Part shown: piece by piece, positions 11,701 to 20,100 of the stretch
How the letters are laid out: every line of letters starts with the position of its first letter
Position numbering within the stretch: the first letter of the stretch is position 1
Source: an uncultured Methylobacter sp.
GTDB lineage: Bacteria; Pseudomonadota; Gammaproteobacteria; Methylococcales; Methylomonadaceae
DNA: 50,190 nt
Direction: 5' to 3'
NCBI GenBank assembly: GCA_903832775.1
Contig: CAILCX010000093.1
Coordinates: forward strand, 1-50,190
Notes under the pieces: model-generated
The model's database searches: none
What the model was told of the DNA's origin: nothing
The model's input: only the letters and a program-made list of their open reading frames with translations
Translations under genes and position numbers: made by a program

Positions 11701-12407
11701 ACATCATTATCTTGTTGCGCGACGAAACTCCAGCGATTAACAATATCTGTCAATGCATTGATAAACTCAGCAGGTTCTTGTAATCCTATGATGTCGCTAA
11801 ATTCGGTTGCTGCTTCGTCGTGGGCCAGAAGCTTGGCGCGCATGGTTTGCACGACCAAATCGGCATTGTCGTAGCTAATTTCTTTACCTTTGGCGATTAA
11901 TTTATAATGACTGTGTAACAAACCAATCGCAGCACCAACCCGCGCCACGCGCCGTTCCGCATCGTCATCCAGATTGGCTTCCGGAAAACCTGCCGCAATC
12001 AATAAATCAAAACGGTTAAGAACGGAGGGAATGGACCAGTCACTGGTATCCTGACCTTTAAAAACAAACGCCAGCTTATCGACGATTTCATTTTTGTAAG
12101 TAAAGATGCTGTCGATTTCATCTTTAATTTTTTCGCTCTGGGCTTGATGCTGCGCGGAAACATTAAATATTTTGGCGACAAACTGACCGACATAAGGCCC
12201 CATTCGTACCAACAGATCGGAAATGGTTTCTGGCGATAAGTCTATACCCTGAGTTTGGCGGTATGCCTTGAATTCAGTGTGCAATTGTGGGTCATGACGT
12301 TCAACCGATGCATCAAATACCTCCAGCAAATCTTTTAGACGCGCTGAATTATATAAATCGGGGTAGTTAAAACCGGGGATGCCCAAGGTAAAATCGTGTT
12401 GTTCCAT
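8706..12407 (-). CDS. Fused FAD/Fe-S oxidoreductase, NfnAB/SudAB-like, 1233 residues
   Basis: This is one long cytoplasmic flavoprotein. Residues 1-290 are a mostly helical region I do not recognise. Residues 300-382 hold eight cysteines (C300, C303, C311, C335, C367, C375, C378, C382) like the Fe-S domain that precedes GltD-type oxidoreductases. An FAD Rossmann motif, VVGLGPAG, lies at about 439-446, and a second nucleotide motif, VIGGGLTAMD, at about 613-622. From about 910 there is a ferredoxin-reductase-type module, with HPGQFYR at 938-944 and LLLGGGLGNAV at about 1021-1031. The end carries C1163, C1169, C1172, C1174 and C1190. The order equals the two NfnAB or SudAB subunits joined. The likely role is NAD(P)H/ferredoxin electron transfer; the partner is unknown. 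GAG precedes ATG 12407. It is monocistronic here. Confidence 0.8.
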   Translation of the reverse strand: MEQHDFTLGIPGFNYPDLYNSARLKDLLEVFDASVERHDPQLHTEFKAYRQTQGIDLSPETISDLLVRMGPYVGQFVAKIFNVSAQHQAQSEKIKDEIDSIFTYKNEIVDKLAFVFKGQDTSDWSIPSVLNRFDLLIAAGFPEANLDDDAERRVARVGAAIGLLHSHYKLIAKGKEISYDNADLVVQTMRAKLLAHDEAATEFSDIIGLQEPAEFINALTDIVNRWSFVAQQDNDVVADWPSFKLPSKRDFDHLVEHELVDRGEFKAWMGEQEHRRRRDGFKLTDPRYNQRQVLSEVNHCIYCHERDTDSCSKGMRNKKTNTFKIDPLGVTTIGCPLDEKISEMHLVKRNGDNIGALAIIVIDNPMCPGTGHRICNECMKGCIYQKTDPVDIPQIETSVLTDVLFMPYGFEIYSLLTRWNPLNVKRPYMLPYNGKNALVVGLGPAGYTMSHYLLNEGFGVAGIDGLKLEPLPVALTGDSENLPLPIENFQDLYEALDQRILAGFGGVAEYGITVRWDKNFLKVIYLTLQRREAFRSYGGVRFGGTITIEDAWSMGFDHICVASGAGKPTVIDMKNNLTRGIRKASDFLMALQLTGAAKDSSLANLQVRLPAGVIGGGLTAMDTATELMAYYPVQVEKVLHRYERLVGLFGDQTVRGRYDQEEILILDEFLEHGKIIAAERQRAETEGELPDFAPLVEAWGGVTLFYRKGIHDAPAYRQNHEEIVKALEEGIALAEGMSPLAAQEDEYGHLNAVEFEKLALENGRWNNSGQTITVPLRSLYVAAGTSPNTIYQSEFPDTFIMDKWFFQRYEPEWTNDSVELVAMHDEATPKLGRPAPLTSYRKDGKFISFYGDNHPVYAGNVVKAMASAKNGYPYVVKLFEQQLAGLNPAQQPERDAALTNLFARLDEAFNATIVAINRLTPTIIEVVVKAPMAAEKFHPGQFYRVQNYEAFAPVVEGTVLAAEGLALTGAEVDKVNGTISLIALEMGSSSRLCATWKVGDPLVIMGVTGTPTDIPKGKTVLLLGGGLGNAVLFSIGKALRAAGNRVIYFAGYKFAQDRFKVEDVEAAADIIIWSVDKGEGVSAITPTRPQDKTFVGNILECMLAYAKGDLGEQPLSLADVDHLIVIGSDRMMAAVKSARFDVLKPYLNKAHHAIGSINSPMQCMMKGICAQCLCKHIDAETGKEYFVYSCYDQDQDLDKVDFPHLNARLRQNTVQEKLSSLWLDYLLEKQLQA

Positions 12408-13227
12408 AGTTCTCGTTTAAGATGATTTCGTTGAGGGTACAGCCAGAAATATTGGAGTAATCTGTACTTGAAGGTTGCCGGAAAGACTAAAAAAACTGCG
12501 TATTGTAAGCAGATATGTCTTTGTTTGCCAGACAAAAATTTATGTATTGCGGGTTTAAGGTGCTATAAGGCTAATTTTGTTTATCAATTAATCCAAATCA
12601 AGGTCGACTTTTACAATAAGCTATTCAACGTTTTGCCGAGGCAATTTCTAGGGCTGCCCTAATCTACTTGACAAGTATAGAGTCAGAAAGTGAGAGCGTC
12701 ACGCGCTTAAAAACACTGCAATAAAATAGAATTTTTGGATACAGCTACAGAACATTGGTTTATGTAGGATATTAGTTTTAGCGTAATGTGACGGAAGGGC
12801 TTGGTTTTTATGGGCTGCTTTATGATGACTTTGATCTTAAGCTGGCAATTTTTAGAATTTGTCGGGATAGCTTTGTTTCATCAGCGTATGATTTAAAAGT
12901 AATATAGGCATTAACCATTTATTCCTATTCATCTGGTGGTGCAAATCATTTTTTAATGGGTTTACATTAGTTGCCTTCACTTTATCGCGAGGATTTTGCT
13001 TGGAGTAGTGATCCGGGGATTATGCTGGTATAAGGGATGAGGATATTGAAATCCCTTTGATTGATACTTATTTTTCGTCTACACGGTGGTGATACTTGAA
13101 AAATAATAGAGAATTAAGCGAGTTGTTTTTTACGATTTTAAATAGGATGCTGGGATTGGCGAGATTTAAAAAACATTGGTTTTCAATGAGTTCTAGTCCT
13201 CTTGCCTTGCATTATTTTGTATTGCTA
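12408..13227. other. Gene-poor gap upstream of tig
   Basis: No supported gene was found. Short frames at 12468-12662 and 13096-13311 have no family features or good ribosome sites. A few protein-like stretches lie in different frames, for example LGFYGLLYDDFDLKLAIF at about 12800-12855 and LPSLYREDFAWSSDPGIML at about 12970-13028. They are broken by stops and could be a decayed gene, but no family is recognisable. Confidence 0.45.
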
Positions 13228-13256
13228 TTGCTAGAGTTTAGGGCAGCAGATATAAT
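13228..13256 (+). promoter_or_regulatory. Sigma-70-type promoter for tig-clpP-clpX
   Basis: TTGCTA (13228-13233) and a perfect TATAAT (13251-13256) are separated by 17 bp. Transcription would start near 13263, giving tig a leader of about 200 nt. Confidence 0.6.
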
Positions 13257-13332
13257 GACAGATTGTTCTGATATAAATCAACCTTATAATTTTTTAAAAA
13301 ATAACTATTGAATCAATTATTTAGTGTTAATC

Positions 13333-13403
13333 GGCGAGAATTAAAGTCTCTCGGTTTTCGCCACAGAATCTATAAAAAAGCCAGCGATTTATCTGTGGCT
13401 TTT
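13333..13403 (+). promoter_or_regulatory. tig leader with mutually exclusive hairpins
   Basis: GCCACAGA (13360-13367) can pair with TCTGTGGC (13392-13399). The overlapping right arm TGGCTTTT (13396-13403) can instead pair with AAAAGCCA (13376-13383). A third pairing, GGCGA (13333-13337) with TCGCC (13358-13362), competes with the first. The last hairpin ends in TTTT, so it resembles a weak terminator in a switchable leader. This is inference from base pairing only. Confidence 0.4.
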
Positions 13404-13470
13404 CAAATCATTTGAGCCGTTTACCGGTACTCTTTAAAAATCTTATTTCAATTTAGCCGAGGAAAAAGAA

Positions 13471-14766
13471 ATGCAAGTTTCTGTCGAGAAGACATCAGAA
13501 TTAAGCAGAAAAATGACTGTTAGCGTACCTGAAACAATTATTCAGGAAAAAATGGCTGTACGATTAAAGTCATTGGCGCGCGAAGTTAAGATAGATGGTT
13601 TTCGTCCTGGTAAAGTTCCTCAGCATGTCATAAAAAAAATGTATGGAGAACGGGTTCGTGGCGAAATTGCGGGAGATTTGATTCAGGCTACTTACTATGA
13701 CGCGCTTAAAGAGCAAGACTTAAGGCCGGCTGGGCATCCCCATATTCAGTCTGAAGAAGAGTTTGACGGCTTCAAGTATACTGCTGAGTTTGAGGTTTAT
13801 CCGGAGATATCACTGGATGGTGTTGATCAAATTGAAGTCTCACGCCCTGTCGCTACTGTTCAAGAAACTGACGTAGATGGCATGATTGAAAAATTAAGAG
13901 CTCAAAAGAAAACTTGGGTACCCGTAGAGCGTGCGTCCAAACAAAATGATCGTGTAACGGTTGGTTTCTCAGGTGTTTGTGAAGGTGAAAACTTTACTGA
14001 TGGTAAAGTAGAAAGTTATGCGGTTGAAATCGGCGCGAAACAAATGATTCCCGGTTTTGAAGAAAATCTTGTGGGTCTGGAGTCTGGTTCAAATAAAACT
14101 TTTGAAGTTTCTTTCCCTGAAGAATATGGCAATGAAAAACTGGCAGGTAAAGTTGCTCAGTTTGAAGTTGAGGTCGTTACTATCGAAGAGCCAATTCTTC
14201 CTGAAATCGATGAAGCTTTCATAAAAGAATACGGTATAGAAGGTTCCTTGGAAGCTTTTCGTGATGATATTCGAGCCAATCTTGAAAGTGAGCTTGGGCA
14301 GGCACTGCAAGGCAAGCTTAAAAATGCAGTATTGAATGCCTTGTATGAAAAAATCCAGACTGCTGTTCCAAATACTATGGTGGATCAGGAAGTTGAAAGC
14401 ATGATGAAGCCTTACATTGAAACGGCTAAAAGACAAAAAATGAAGCCTGAAGATTTGAATCTGCCCAGAGATGCATTCGAAGAGCCAGCAAAGCGTCGAG
14501 TAGCTTTGGGTTTGATCTTAAGCGAAGTTATTCAAAAAAACGACATTAAGCTTGACGATGATAAAGTGCATTTGACCATATCAGATATGGCAAAAAGCTA
14601 TGAGCGCCCCAAAGATGTGATTGATTGGTATTATTCAGACGACACTCGTTTAAACGATGTACGGCAGATGGTTTTGGAAAATCAGGCTATTGAATGGTTG
14701 GTTGCGCAAGGAAAAGTGTCTGATGAAACTATCAGTTTTGATGAAGCCATGAGTAAACAAGGTTAA
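13471..14766 (+). CDS. tig: Trigger factor, ribosome-bound chaperone
   Basis: Trigger factor binds uL23 at the tunnel exit and shields nascent chains. The 431-residue protein has the N-terminal ribosome-binding domain with the signature GFRPGKVPQHVI (about 44-55), an FKBP-type PPIase domain at about 150-245, and a helical C-terminal chaperone domain. The ATG follows GAGG at 9-nt spacing. It heads a tig-clpP-clpX cluster, the usual gammaproteobacterial order, with clpP beginning 9 nt after the stop. Confidence 0.97.
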   Translation: MQVSVEKTSELSRKMTVSVPETIIQEKMAVRLKSLAREVKIDGFRPGKVPQHVIKKMYGERVRGEIAGDLIQATYYDALKEQDLRPAGHPHIQSEEEFDGFKYTAEFEVYPEISLDGVDQIEVSRPVATVQETDVDGMIEKLRAQKKTWVPVERASKQNDRVTVGFSGVCEGENFTDGKVESYAVEIGAKQMIPGFEENLVGLESGSNKTFEVSFPEEYGNEKLAGKVAQFEVEVVTIEEPILPEIDEAFIKEYGIEGSLEAFRDDIRANLESELGQALQGKLKNAVLNALYEKIQTAVPNTMVDQEVESMMKPYIETAKRQKMKPEDLNLPRDAFEEPAKRRVALGLILSEVIQKNDIKLDDDKVHLTISDMAKSYERPKDVIDWYYSDDTRLNDVRQMVLENQAIEWLVAQGKVSDETISFDEAMSKQG

Positions 14767-14775
14767 GGGATTTAA

Positions 14776-15423
14776 ATGCATAATCAGTATATGAGAAATC
14801 AGATGATGTCTCCGGAAGCTGCCGGCGGATTGGTGCCAATCGTTATTGAACAAACTGCCAGAGGTGAGCGTTCTTTTGACATTTATTCAAGATTATTAAA
14901 AGAACGTGTAATTTTTCTGGTGGGGCAGGTCGAAGATTACATGGCTAATCTTGTTGTCGCCCAGTTGCTATTTTTGGAGTCAGAGAATCCGGACAAGGAC
15001 ATTCATTTATATATTAATTCGCCCGGAGGTTCAGTCACGGCGGGTATGTCAATCTATGACACCATGCAGTTCATTAAACCTGATGTGAGCACGCTGTGTA
15101 TTGGCCAGGCTGCCAGTATGGGAGCGTTGCTTTTGACCGGCGGCGCTAAAGGTAAACGTTTTTGTTTGCCCCATTCAAGAATGATGATTCATCAGCCGCT
15201 TGGTGGATTTCAGGGGCAGGCTTCGGATTTTGATATCCATGCTAGAGAGATACTTTCGATTAGGGAAAAACTGAATAAGGTTCTTTCGGAGCATACAGGT
15301 CAGCCGATAGAAAAAGTACGTTTGGATACGGATAGGGATAATTTTTTAAGTGCAACTGATGCTGTAACTTATGGATTGATTGATCAGGTATTGACGAGTA
15401 GGGCTATTGTTCCTAAAAAATAA
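14776..15423 (+). CDS. clpP: ATP-dependent Clp protease proteolytic subunit
   Basis: ClpP forms the 14-mer barrel that degrades proteins fed by ClpX or ClpA. The 215-residue sequence has the catalytic Ser114 in GQAASMGAL, His139 in MIHQPLGG, and the Asp of the LDTDRDNF segment near 188. An N-terminal stretch of about 17 residues resembles the short propeptide that is autocleaved in enterobacteria. It overlaps no other gene and is followed 87 nt later by clpX. Confidence 0.98.
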   Translation: MHNQYMRNQMMSPEAAGGLVPIVIEQTARGERSFDIYSRLLKERVIFLVGQVEDYMANLVVAQLLFLESENPDKDIHLYINSPGGSVTAGMSIYDTMQFIKPDVSTLCIGQAASMGALLLTGGAKGKRFCLPHSRMMIHQPLGGFQGQASDFDIHAREILSIREKLNKVLSEHTGQPIEKVRLDTDRDNFLSATDAVTYGLIDQVLTSRAIVPKK

Positions 15424-15510
15424 CGTTTGGTGTTTTTTTGAGATTCGCTATATTCTCAGCCCAATTGAAAGTAAAAACATCACCTCTGGATGTTTGTGGG
15501 AGTTTAATTT

Positions 15511-16782
15511 ATGAGTAATGATAAAAGCAGCAAAGATGACGACAAGCTACTTTATTGTTCGTTTTGCGGTAAAAGTCAGCACGAGGTCAGAAAGCTTATT
15601 GCAGGGCCATCTGTTTATGTCTGCGATGAATGCGTCGAGCTTTGTAATGATATTATAAAAGACGAATTACAGGATGATACCTCTTCTGTTAGCGGCGATT
15701 TGCCCAAGCCTAAAGAAATTAAGGTTGAGTTGGATAGCTATGTAATCGGCCAGGAAAACGCTAAAAAGATTTTGGCGGTTGCTGTTTATAATCATTACAA
15801 ACGGTTGCGTAGTAAGTCTAAAAAAGATTCGGTTGAATTGGCAAAAAGTAATATTTTGTTGATTGGTCCTACCGGTTCGGGCAAAACCTTGTTGGCCGAG
15901 ACCCTGGCGCGGTTGCTGGATGTGCCTTTTACAATTGCTGATGCCACTACGCTGACAGAAGCGGGTTATGTGGGTGAAGATGTAGAAAATATAATTCAGA
16001 AAATTCTGCAAAAATGTGACTATGATGTAGAAAAGGCTGAAACCGGTATCGTTTATATCGATGAAATAGATAAAATTTCAAGAAAGTCTGATAATCCGTC
16101 AATTACCCGAGATGTATCTGGTGAAGGCGTTCAACAGGCTTTGTTAAAGCTGATAGAAGGTACTATAGCGTCAGTTCCTCCGCAAGGTGGGCGCAAACAT
16201 CCTCAGCAAGAATTTCTTCAGGTTAATACCGCTAACATTCTGTTTATAGTGGGTGGTGCGTTTTCTGGTTTGGATAGAGTTATTAAAGATCGTTCTGAAA
16301 AAGGCGGCATCGGTTTTTCAGCCGAAATAAAAACTAAAGATGAGTCAAAAAATATAGGCCAGTTGTTTGCCCAGGTTGAGGCTGAAGATCTTATCAAATA
16401 TGGTTTAATTCCGGAATTTGTCGGGCGACTTCCAGTTGTGGCTACTTTGGAAGAGTTGGATGAGCAGGCTTTGGTGCAGATCTTGACTGAACCCAAAAAT
16501 GCGCTGATCAAGCAATACAAACATTTGTTTGAGATGGAAGGTGCAGAGTTGGAGTTTCGCGATGATTCGTTAATTGCGATTGCCCGTAAAGCCATGGAAA
16601 GAAAAACAGGGGCGCGCGGGTTAAGAACAATTGTTGAAAATGTCCTTTTAAACACTATGTATGAGTTACCTTCTGCGGACAACATTTCTAAGGTTGTTAT
16701 TGATGGGAGTGTGATTTTAGGTGAGTCCGAGCCAATTCTGGTTTATGAAACCGAGAAGAAAAAAGCTTCTGCTGAGTCCTGA
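15511..16782 (+). CDS. clpX: Clp protease ATP-binding subunit ClpX
   Basis: ClpX is the AAA+ unfoldase that recognises substrates such as SsrA-tagged proteins and feeds ClpP. The 423 residues start with the Cys4 zinc-binding domain ([11 protein letters not shown] and CDECVELC, about 17-46). The AAA+ core has Walker A GPTGSGKT (119-126), the pore loop GYVGEDV, and Walker [10 protein letters not shown]. The length is normal. A strong terminator follows at 16810-16846. Confidence 0.98.
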   Translation: MSNDKSSKDDDKLLYCSFCGKSQHEVRKLIAGPSVYVCDECVELCNDIIKDELQDDTSSVSGDLPKPKEIKVELDSYVIGQENAKKILAVAVYNHYKRLRSKSKKDSVELAKSNILLIGPTGSGKTLLAETLARLLDVPFTIADATTLTEAGYVGEDVENIIQKILQKCDYDVEKAETGIVYIDEIDKISRKSDNPSITRDVSGEGVQQALLKLIEGTIASVPPQGGRKHPQQEFLQVNTANILFIVGGAFSGLDRVIKDRSEKGGIGFSAEIKTKDESKNIGQLFAQVEAEDLIKYGLIPEFVGRLPVVATLEELDEQALVQILTEPKNALIKQYKHLFEMEGAELEFRDDSLIAIARKAMERKTGARGLRTIVENVLLNTMYELPSADNISKVVIDGSVILGESEPILVYETEKKKASAES

Positions 16783-16809
16783 AGTTTATCCCGGAATCCC
16801 GGACTAATG

Positions 16810-16846
16810 AAGGGAGCTTTTATATTTTAAAAGCTCCCTTTTTTTT
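16810..16846 (+). terminator. Intrinsic terminator after clpX
   Basis: AAGGGAGCTTTT and AAAAGCTCCCTT form a 12-bp stem with a short loop, followed by a T-run to 16846. It separates clpX from lon. Confidence 0.9.
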
Positions 16847-16887
16847 GCCCTGAATATTAAGCAAGGACTGTATTTGAAAATGGTATC

Positions 16888-16916
16888 CTTGCTATTTTAA
16901 ATAATGACCCCATAAT
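16888..16916 (+). promoter_or_regulatory. Heat-shock (sigma-32-type) promoter candidate for lon
   Basis: CTTGCTA (16888-16894), 13 nt, then CCCCATAAT (16908-16916) resembles the sigma-32 consensus of CTTGAAA and CCCCAT-type -10. The start site would be about 30 nt before the lon ATG. lon is a heat-shock gene in E. coli. Confidence 0.5.
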
Positions 16917-16951
16917 CTTTCTTTCCTAAAGATTGTTATAAGGTTCCATTT

Positions 16952-19384
16952 ATGGAAACGCACAAAATGACAGAGATACAACAGATTAATATACTGATTC
17001 CGGTATTGCCGCTAAGAGATGTAGTTGTTTATCCGAATATGGTAATCCCCTTGTTTGTAGGCAGAGAAAGATCGGTTGATGCGCTTGATGCAGCTATGAA
17101 AGACAACAAGCAGATTTTATTGGTCGCTCAAAAAGAAGCCGAAGTTGATGAGCCTGATATCTCTGATTTGTATGAAGTCGGTACTTTGGCAAATATTTTG
17201 CAGATGCTTAAATTGCCTGATGGAACTGTCAAGGTTTTGGTCGAGGGGGTTCAGCGTAGCAAGGTGGTTCAGTATAAAGAAATTGATAGTTATATATCGG
17301 CGGTAGTCACTGAAATTCATGATGTCTTGACGTTGACCGAGCAAGAGTTGGATGTATTGCAGCGGACAGTGATTAATTCATTTGAAGAATACGTTAAGCT
17401 GAATAATAAAATTCCACCTGAGGTTCTGAATTCACTCTCGGGTATTGATGATCCGAGTCGGCTTGCCGATACCATGGCTGCTCATATGACTTTGAAAGTC
17501 AATGAAAAGCAGACGGTTCTTGAAACAGCAGATATTGAAAAACGTCTGGAAGATTTAATGGTATTAATGGAAGGTGAGGTTGATCTTCTAGAGATGGAAA
17601 AAAGAATCCGGGTGCGTGTCAAGCAGCAAATGGAGAAGAATCAAAGGGAGTATTATCTGAATGAGCAAATTAAAGCGATTCAGAAGGAGTTGGGGGATTT
17701 GGATGATGCGCCCAATGAAGTAGAAGAGTTGGCAAAGAAAATTGAAAGTGCCGGCATGACCAAAGAGGCCAAGACCAAAGCGGATGCAGAACTGAACAAG
17801 CTTAAGCAGATGTCGCCCATGTCGGCTGAGGCAACTGTGGTTCGGAATTATATTGACTGGATGGTCAATGTGCCCTGGAAAAAACAAACAAAAGTACGGC
17901 ATGATCTGAAGGTTGCAGAACAGGTTCTGGAGGCCGAGCATTATGGTTTGGAAAAAGTTAAAGAGCGTATTCTTGAATATCTCGCGGTTCAGCAGAGGGT
18001 AAAGCAGCTTAAAGGTCCTATTTTATGTTTGGTAGGTCCTCCAGGCGTAGGAAAGACCTCTTTGGGTGAATCAATTGCCAGGGCAACTAACCGTAAATAT
18101 GTTCGTATGGCTTTGGGCGGTGTGCGAGATGAGGCTGAAATACGTGGGCATCGTCGAACTTATATCGGATCTATGCCGGGTAAAATTTTGCAGAATCTAG
18201 CTAAAGTAAAAACACGCAACCCTATGTTTTTGCTTGATGAAATAGATAAGATGGCAGCCGACTTTAGAGGTGATCCAGCTTCCGCATTATTGGAAGTTCT
18301 AGATCCTGAGCAAAATCATACTTTCTCTGACCATTATCTGGAAGTGGATTTTGATCTGTCCGATGTTATGTTTGTAGCAACAGCCAATACTATGAATATT
18401 CCACCGGCATTGCTAGATAGGATGGAAGTCATCCGCATTGCCGGTTATACGGAAGATGAGAAAATCAATATTGCTATGCGTTATTTGATTCCAAAACAGA
18501 TTAAAAATAATGGACTAAAAGAACGGGAAATTGATATATCTGAGGGTGCTGTCAGAGATATTATTCGTTATTACTCTCGTGAAGCAGGTGTTCGGAGTCT
18601 TGAGCGGGAAATTTCAAAGATTTGCCGTAAGGTTGTGAAAGACTTGTTATTAAATCCCAGAAAAACTATTGTTGAAGTTAACTCTGAAGTTTTGGATAAA
18701 TATCTTGGCGTTAAGCGGTTTCATTATGGTCTTGCCGAAGAGAAGGATCAGATCGGTCAAGTTACCGGTTTGGCATGGACTGAAGTGGGTGGGGAGTTAT
18801 TAACCATTGAGACGGCGGTGATACCCGGAAAAGGTAAGCATTCAGCAACTGGTAAGCTGGGTGAGGTCATGAAGGAGTCAATTGAAGCGGCAATGACCGT
18901 GGTGAGGAGTCGATCAGAGATTCTGGGTATTGATAACGAGCTGTTTCAAAATAATGATATACACATCCATGTTCCGGAAGGGGCGACGCCTAAAGACGGT
19001 CCTAGTGCCGGTGTGGGTATGTGTACAGCCATTATTTCGGCTTTGACCAAGATACCAGTCAGAGCATGTGTGGCAATGACCGGTGAGATTACCTTGAGAG
19101 GTGAGGTATTGCCAATCGGTGGGTTAAAAGAAAAGCTTCTGGCGGCTCATCGAGGCGGGATTACAACGGTATTGATTCCAGCGGAAAATGAAAAAGATTT
19201 GGCTGAAATACCTGAAAACATTAAGAAAAATCTGGATATAATTCCTGTTCATTGGATAGATGAGGTGTTGCAAGTTGCTTTGCAATATATGCCGGTTCCT
19301 GTTGAAAAAGTGGGTATTGAAGAGTCCGTAAAAAATGAAACTGATCCGGTCAAAGTAATAAAGCCAGTTTTAACAGCGCATTAA
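16952..19384 (+). CDS. lon: ATP-dependent protease Lon
   Basis: Lon is a hexameric cytoplasmic protease that degrades misfolded and selected regulatory proteins. Its 810 residues contain the N-terminal LON substrate domain (about 12-205), a coiled-coil linker, an AAA+ module with Walker A GPPGVGKTS near 358-366, and the protease domain with Ser685 in PKDGPSAGVG and Lys728 in GGLKEKLLAA, the catalytic dyad. A later ATG at 16967 (MTEIQQIN) is an alternative start. It is followed by hupB, as in many gammaproteobacteria. Confidence 0.98.
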   Translation: METHKMTEIQQINILIPVLPLRDVVVYPNMVIPLFVGRERSVDALDAAMKDNKQILLVAQKEAEVDEPDISDLYEVGTLANILQMLKLPDGTVKVLVEGVQRSKVVQYKEIDSYISAVVTEIHDVLTLTEQELDVLQRTVINSFEEYVKLNNKIPPEVLNSLSGIDDPSRLADTMAAHMTLKVNEKQTVLETADIEKRLEDLMVLMEGEVDLLEMEKRIRVRVKQQMEKNQREYYLNEQIKAIQKELGDLDDAPNEVEELAKKIESAGMTKEAKTKADAELNKLKQMSPMSAEATVVRNYIDWMVNVPWKKQTKVRHDLKVAEQVLEAEHYGLEKVKERILEYLAVQQRVKQLKGPILCLVGPPGVGKTSLGESIARATNRKYVRMALGGVRDEAEIRGHRRTYIGSMPGKILQNLAKVKTRNPMFLLDEIDKMAADFRGDPASALLEVLDPEQNHTFSDHYLEVDFDLSDVMFVATANTMNIPPALLDRMEVIRIAGYTEDEKINIAMRYLIPKQIKNNGLKEREIDISEGAVRDIIRYYSREAGVRSLEREISKICRKVVKDLLLNPRKTIVEVNSEVLDKYLGVKRFHYGLAEEKDQIGQVTGLAWTEVGGELLTIETAVIPGKGKHSATGKLGEVMKESIEAAMTVVRSRSEILGIDNELFQNNDIHIHVPEGATPKDGPSAGVGMCTAIISALTKIPVRACVAMTGEITLRGEVLPIGGLKEKLLAAHRGGITTVLIPAENEKDLAEIPENIKKNLDIIPVHWIDEVLQVALQYMPVPVEKVGIEESVKNETDPVKVIKPVLTAH

Positions 19385-19451
19385 ATAATAGAAAATTTGG
19401 CTAATAAAAGTCGAGAGGCTACAAAAATCATGCCTTCGGGGCGGTTAATGC

Positions 19452-19481
19452 TTGACACTGTGTAAGTGGAGTTGTTATAAA
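19452..19481 (+). promoter_or_regulatory. hupB promoter
   Basis: A perfect TTGACA (19452-19457) and TATAAA (19476-19481) are 18 bp apart. The -10 lies inside a small dyad, GGAGT/ACTCC, that could be an operator. hupB begins about 95 nt downstream. Confidence 0.6.
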
Positions 19482-19577
19482 TACTCCGCTTTCTTGTGTT
19501 GCTGATAATGGAATATAAGAATTATTACGCAGGTCTTCTAGAATATAATCTTAAAAATGATTTCCTAAGGGGGAATA

Positions 19578-19850
19578 ATGAATAAATCGGAACTTATAGA
19601 TGCAATAGCAGAGTCTGCTGAATTAACTAAAGCAGATGCTGGTCGTGCATTGGATGGCTTTATCGGTGCGGTTACAAAAGCTTTGAGCAGTGGGGATTCA
19701 GTCGCTTTAGTTGGATTTGGAACCTATGCTGTAAAGGAAAGAGCAGAGCGTAAAGGACGTAATCCCCAGACCGGAGCTGAAATTACGATTAAAGCTGCTA
19801 AAATTCCTTCATTTAAAGCTGGTAAATCTTTAAAAGATGCTGTAAACTAG
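19578..19850 (+). CDS. hupB: DNA-binding protein HU-beta
   Basis: This 90-residue histone-like protein binds and bends DNA without strong sequence preference. It shows [21 protein letters not shown] at the start, the signature [19 protein letters not shown], and the arm ending [23 protein letters not shown] precedes the ATG. It sits after lon, which favours HU-beta over HU-alpha. Two tRNA genes follow within 100 nt and may be transcribed with it. Confidence 0.95.
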   Translation: MNKSELIDAIAESAELTKADAGRALDGFIGAVTKALSSGDSVALVGFGTYAVKERAERKGRNPQTGAEITIKAAKIPSFKAGKSLKDAVN

Positions 19851-19863
19851 GATTTCTTTAGTC

Positions 19864-19939
19864 GGGTGCTTAGCTCAGCCGGGAGAGCATCGCCCTTACA
19901 AGGCGAGGGTCGGGGGTTCGAACCCCTCAGCACCCACCA
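19864..19939 (+). tRNA. tRNA-Val(UAC)
   Basis: Acceptor GGGTGCT/AGCACCC, anticodon stem TCGCC/GGCGA with loop CTTACAA (anticodon TAC), T arm GGGGG-TTCGAAC-CCCTC, and encoded CCA. Confidence 0.97.
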
Positions 19940-19945
19940 GACTTT

Positions 19946-20022
19946 GGAGTGGTAGTTCAGTTGGTTAGAATACCGGCCTGTCACGCCGGTGGTCGCGGGT
20001 TCGAGCCCCGTCCACTCCGCCA
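19946..20022 (+). tRNA. tRNA-Asp(GUC)
   Basis: Acceptor GGAGTGG/CCACTCC, anticodon stem CCGGC/GCCGG with loop CTGTCAC (anticodon GTC), G discriminator and encoded CCA. It lies 6 nt after tRNA-Val(UAC), and a terminator follows. Confidence 0.97.
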
Positions 20023-20031
20023 AAATCAAAG

Positions 20032-20066
20032 AAGCCCCGTATCGTTTGGTTCGGGGCTTTTTTTTT
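20032..20066 (+). terminator. Terminator of the hupB/tRNA unit
   Basis: AGCCCCG (20033-20039) pairs with CGGGGCT (20052-20058), followed by a run of T to 20066. Confidence 0.9.
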
Positions 20067-20100
20067 GAGTAAAATAATGTTGTTTCTTTAGGACAGAGCT

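Noticed and set aside
12468..12662. 64-codon plus frame upstream of tig
   Set aside because: No ribosome site, no family features, and cysteine/tyrosine-rich random-looking translation.
13096..13311. 71-codon plus frame upstream of tig
   Set aside because: It contains the likely tig promoter (13228-13256) and has no recognisable features, although an uncharacterised small protein cannot be excluded.
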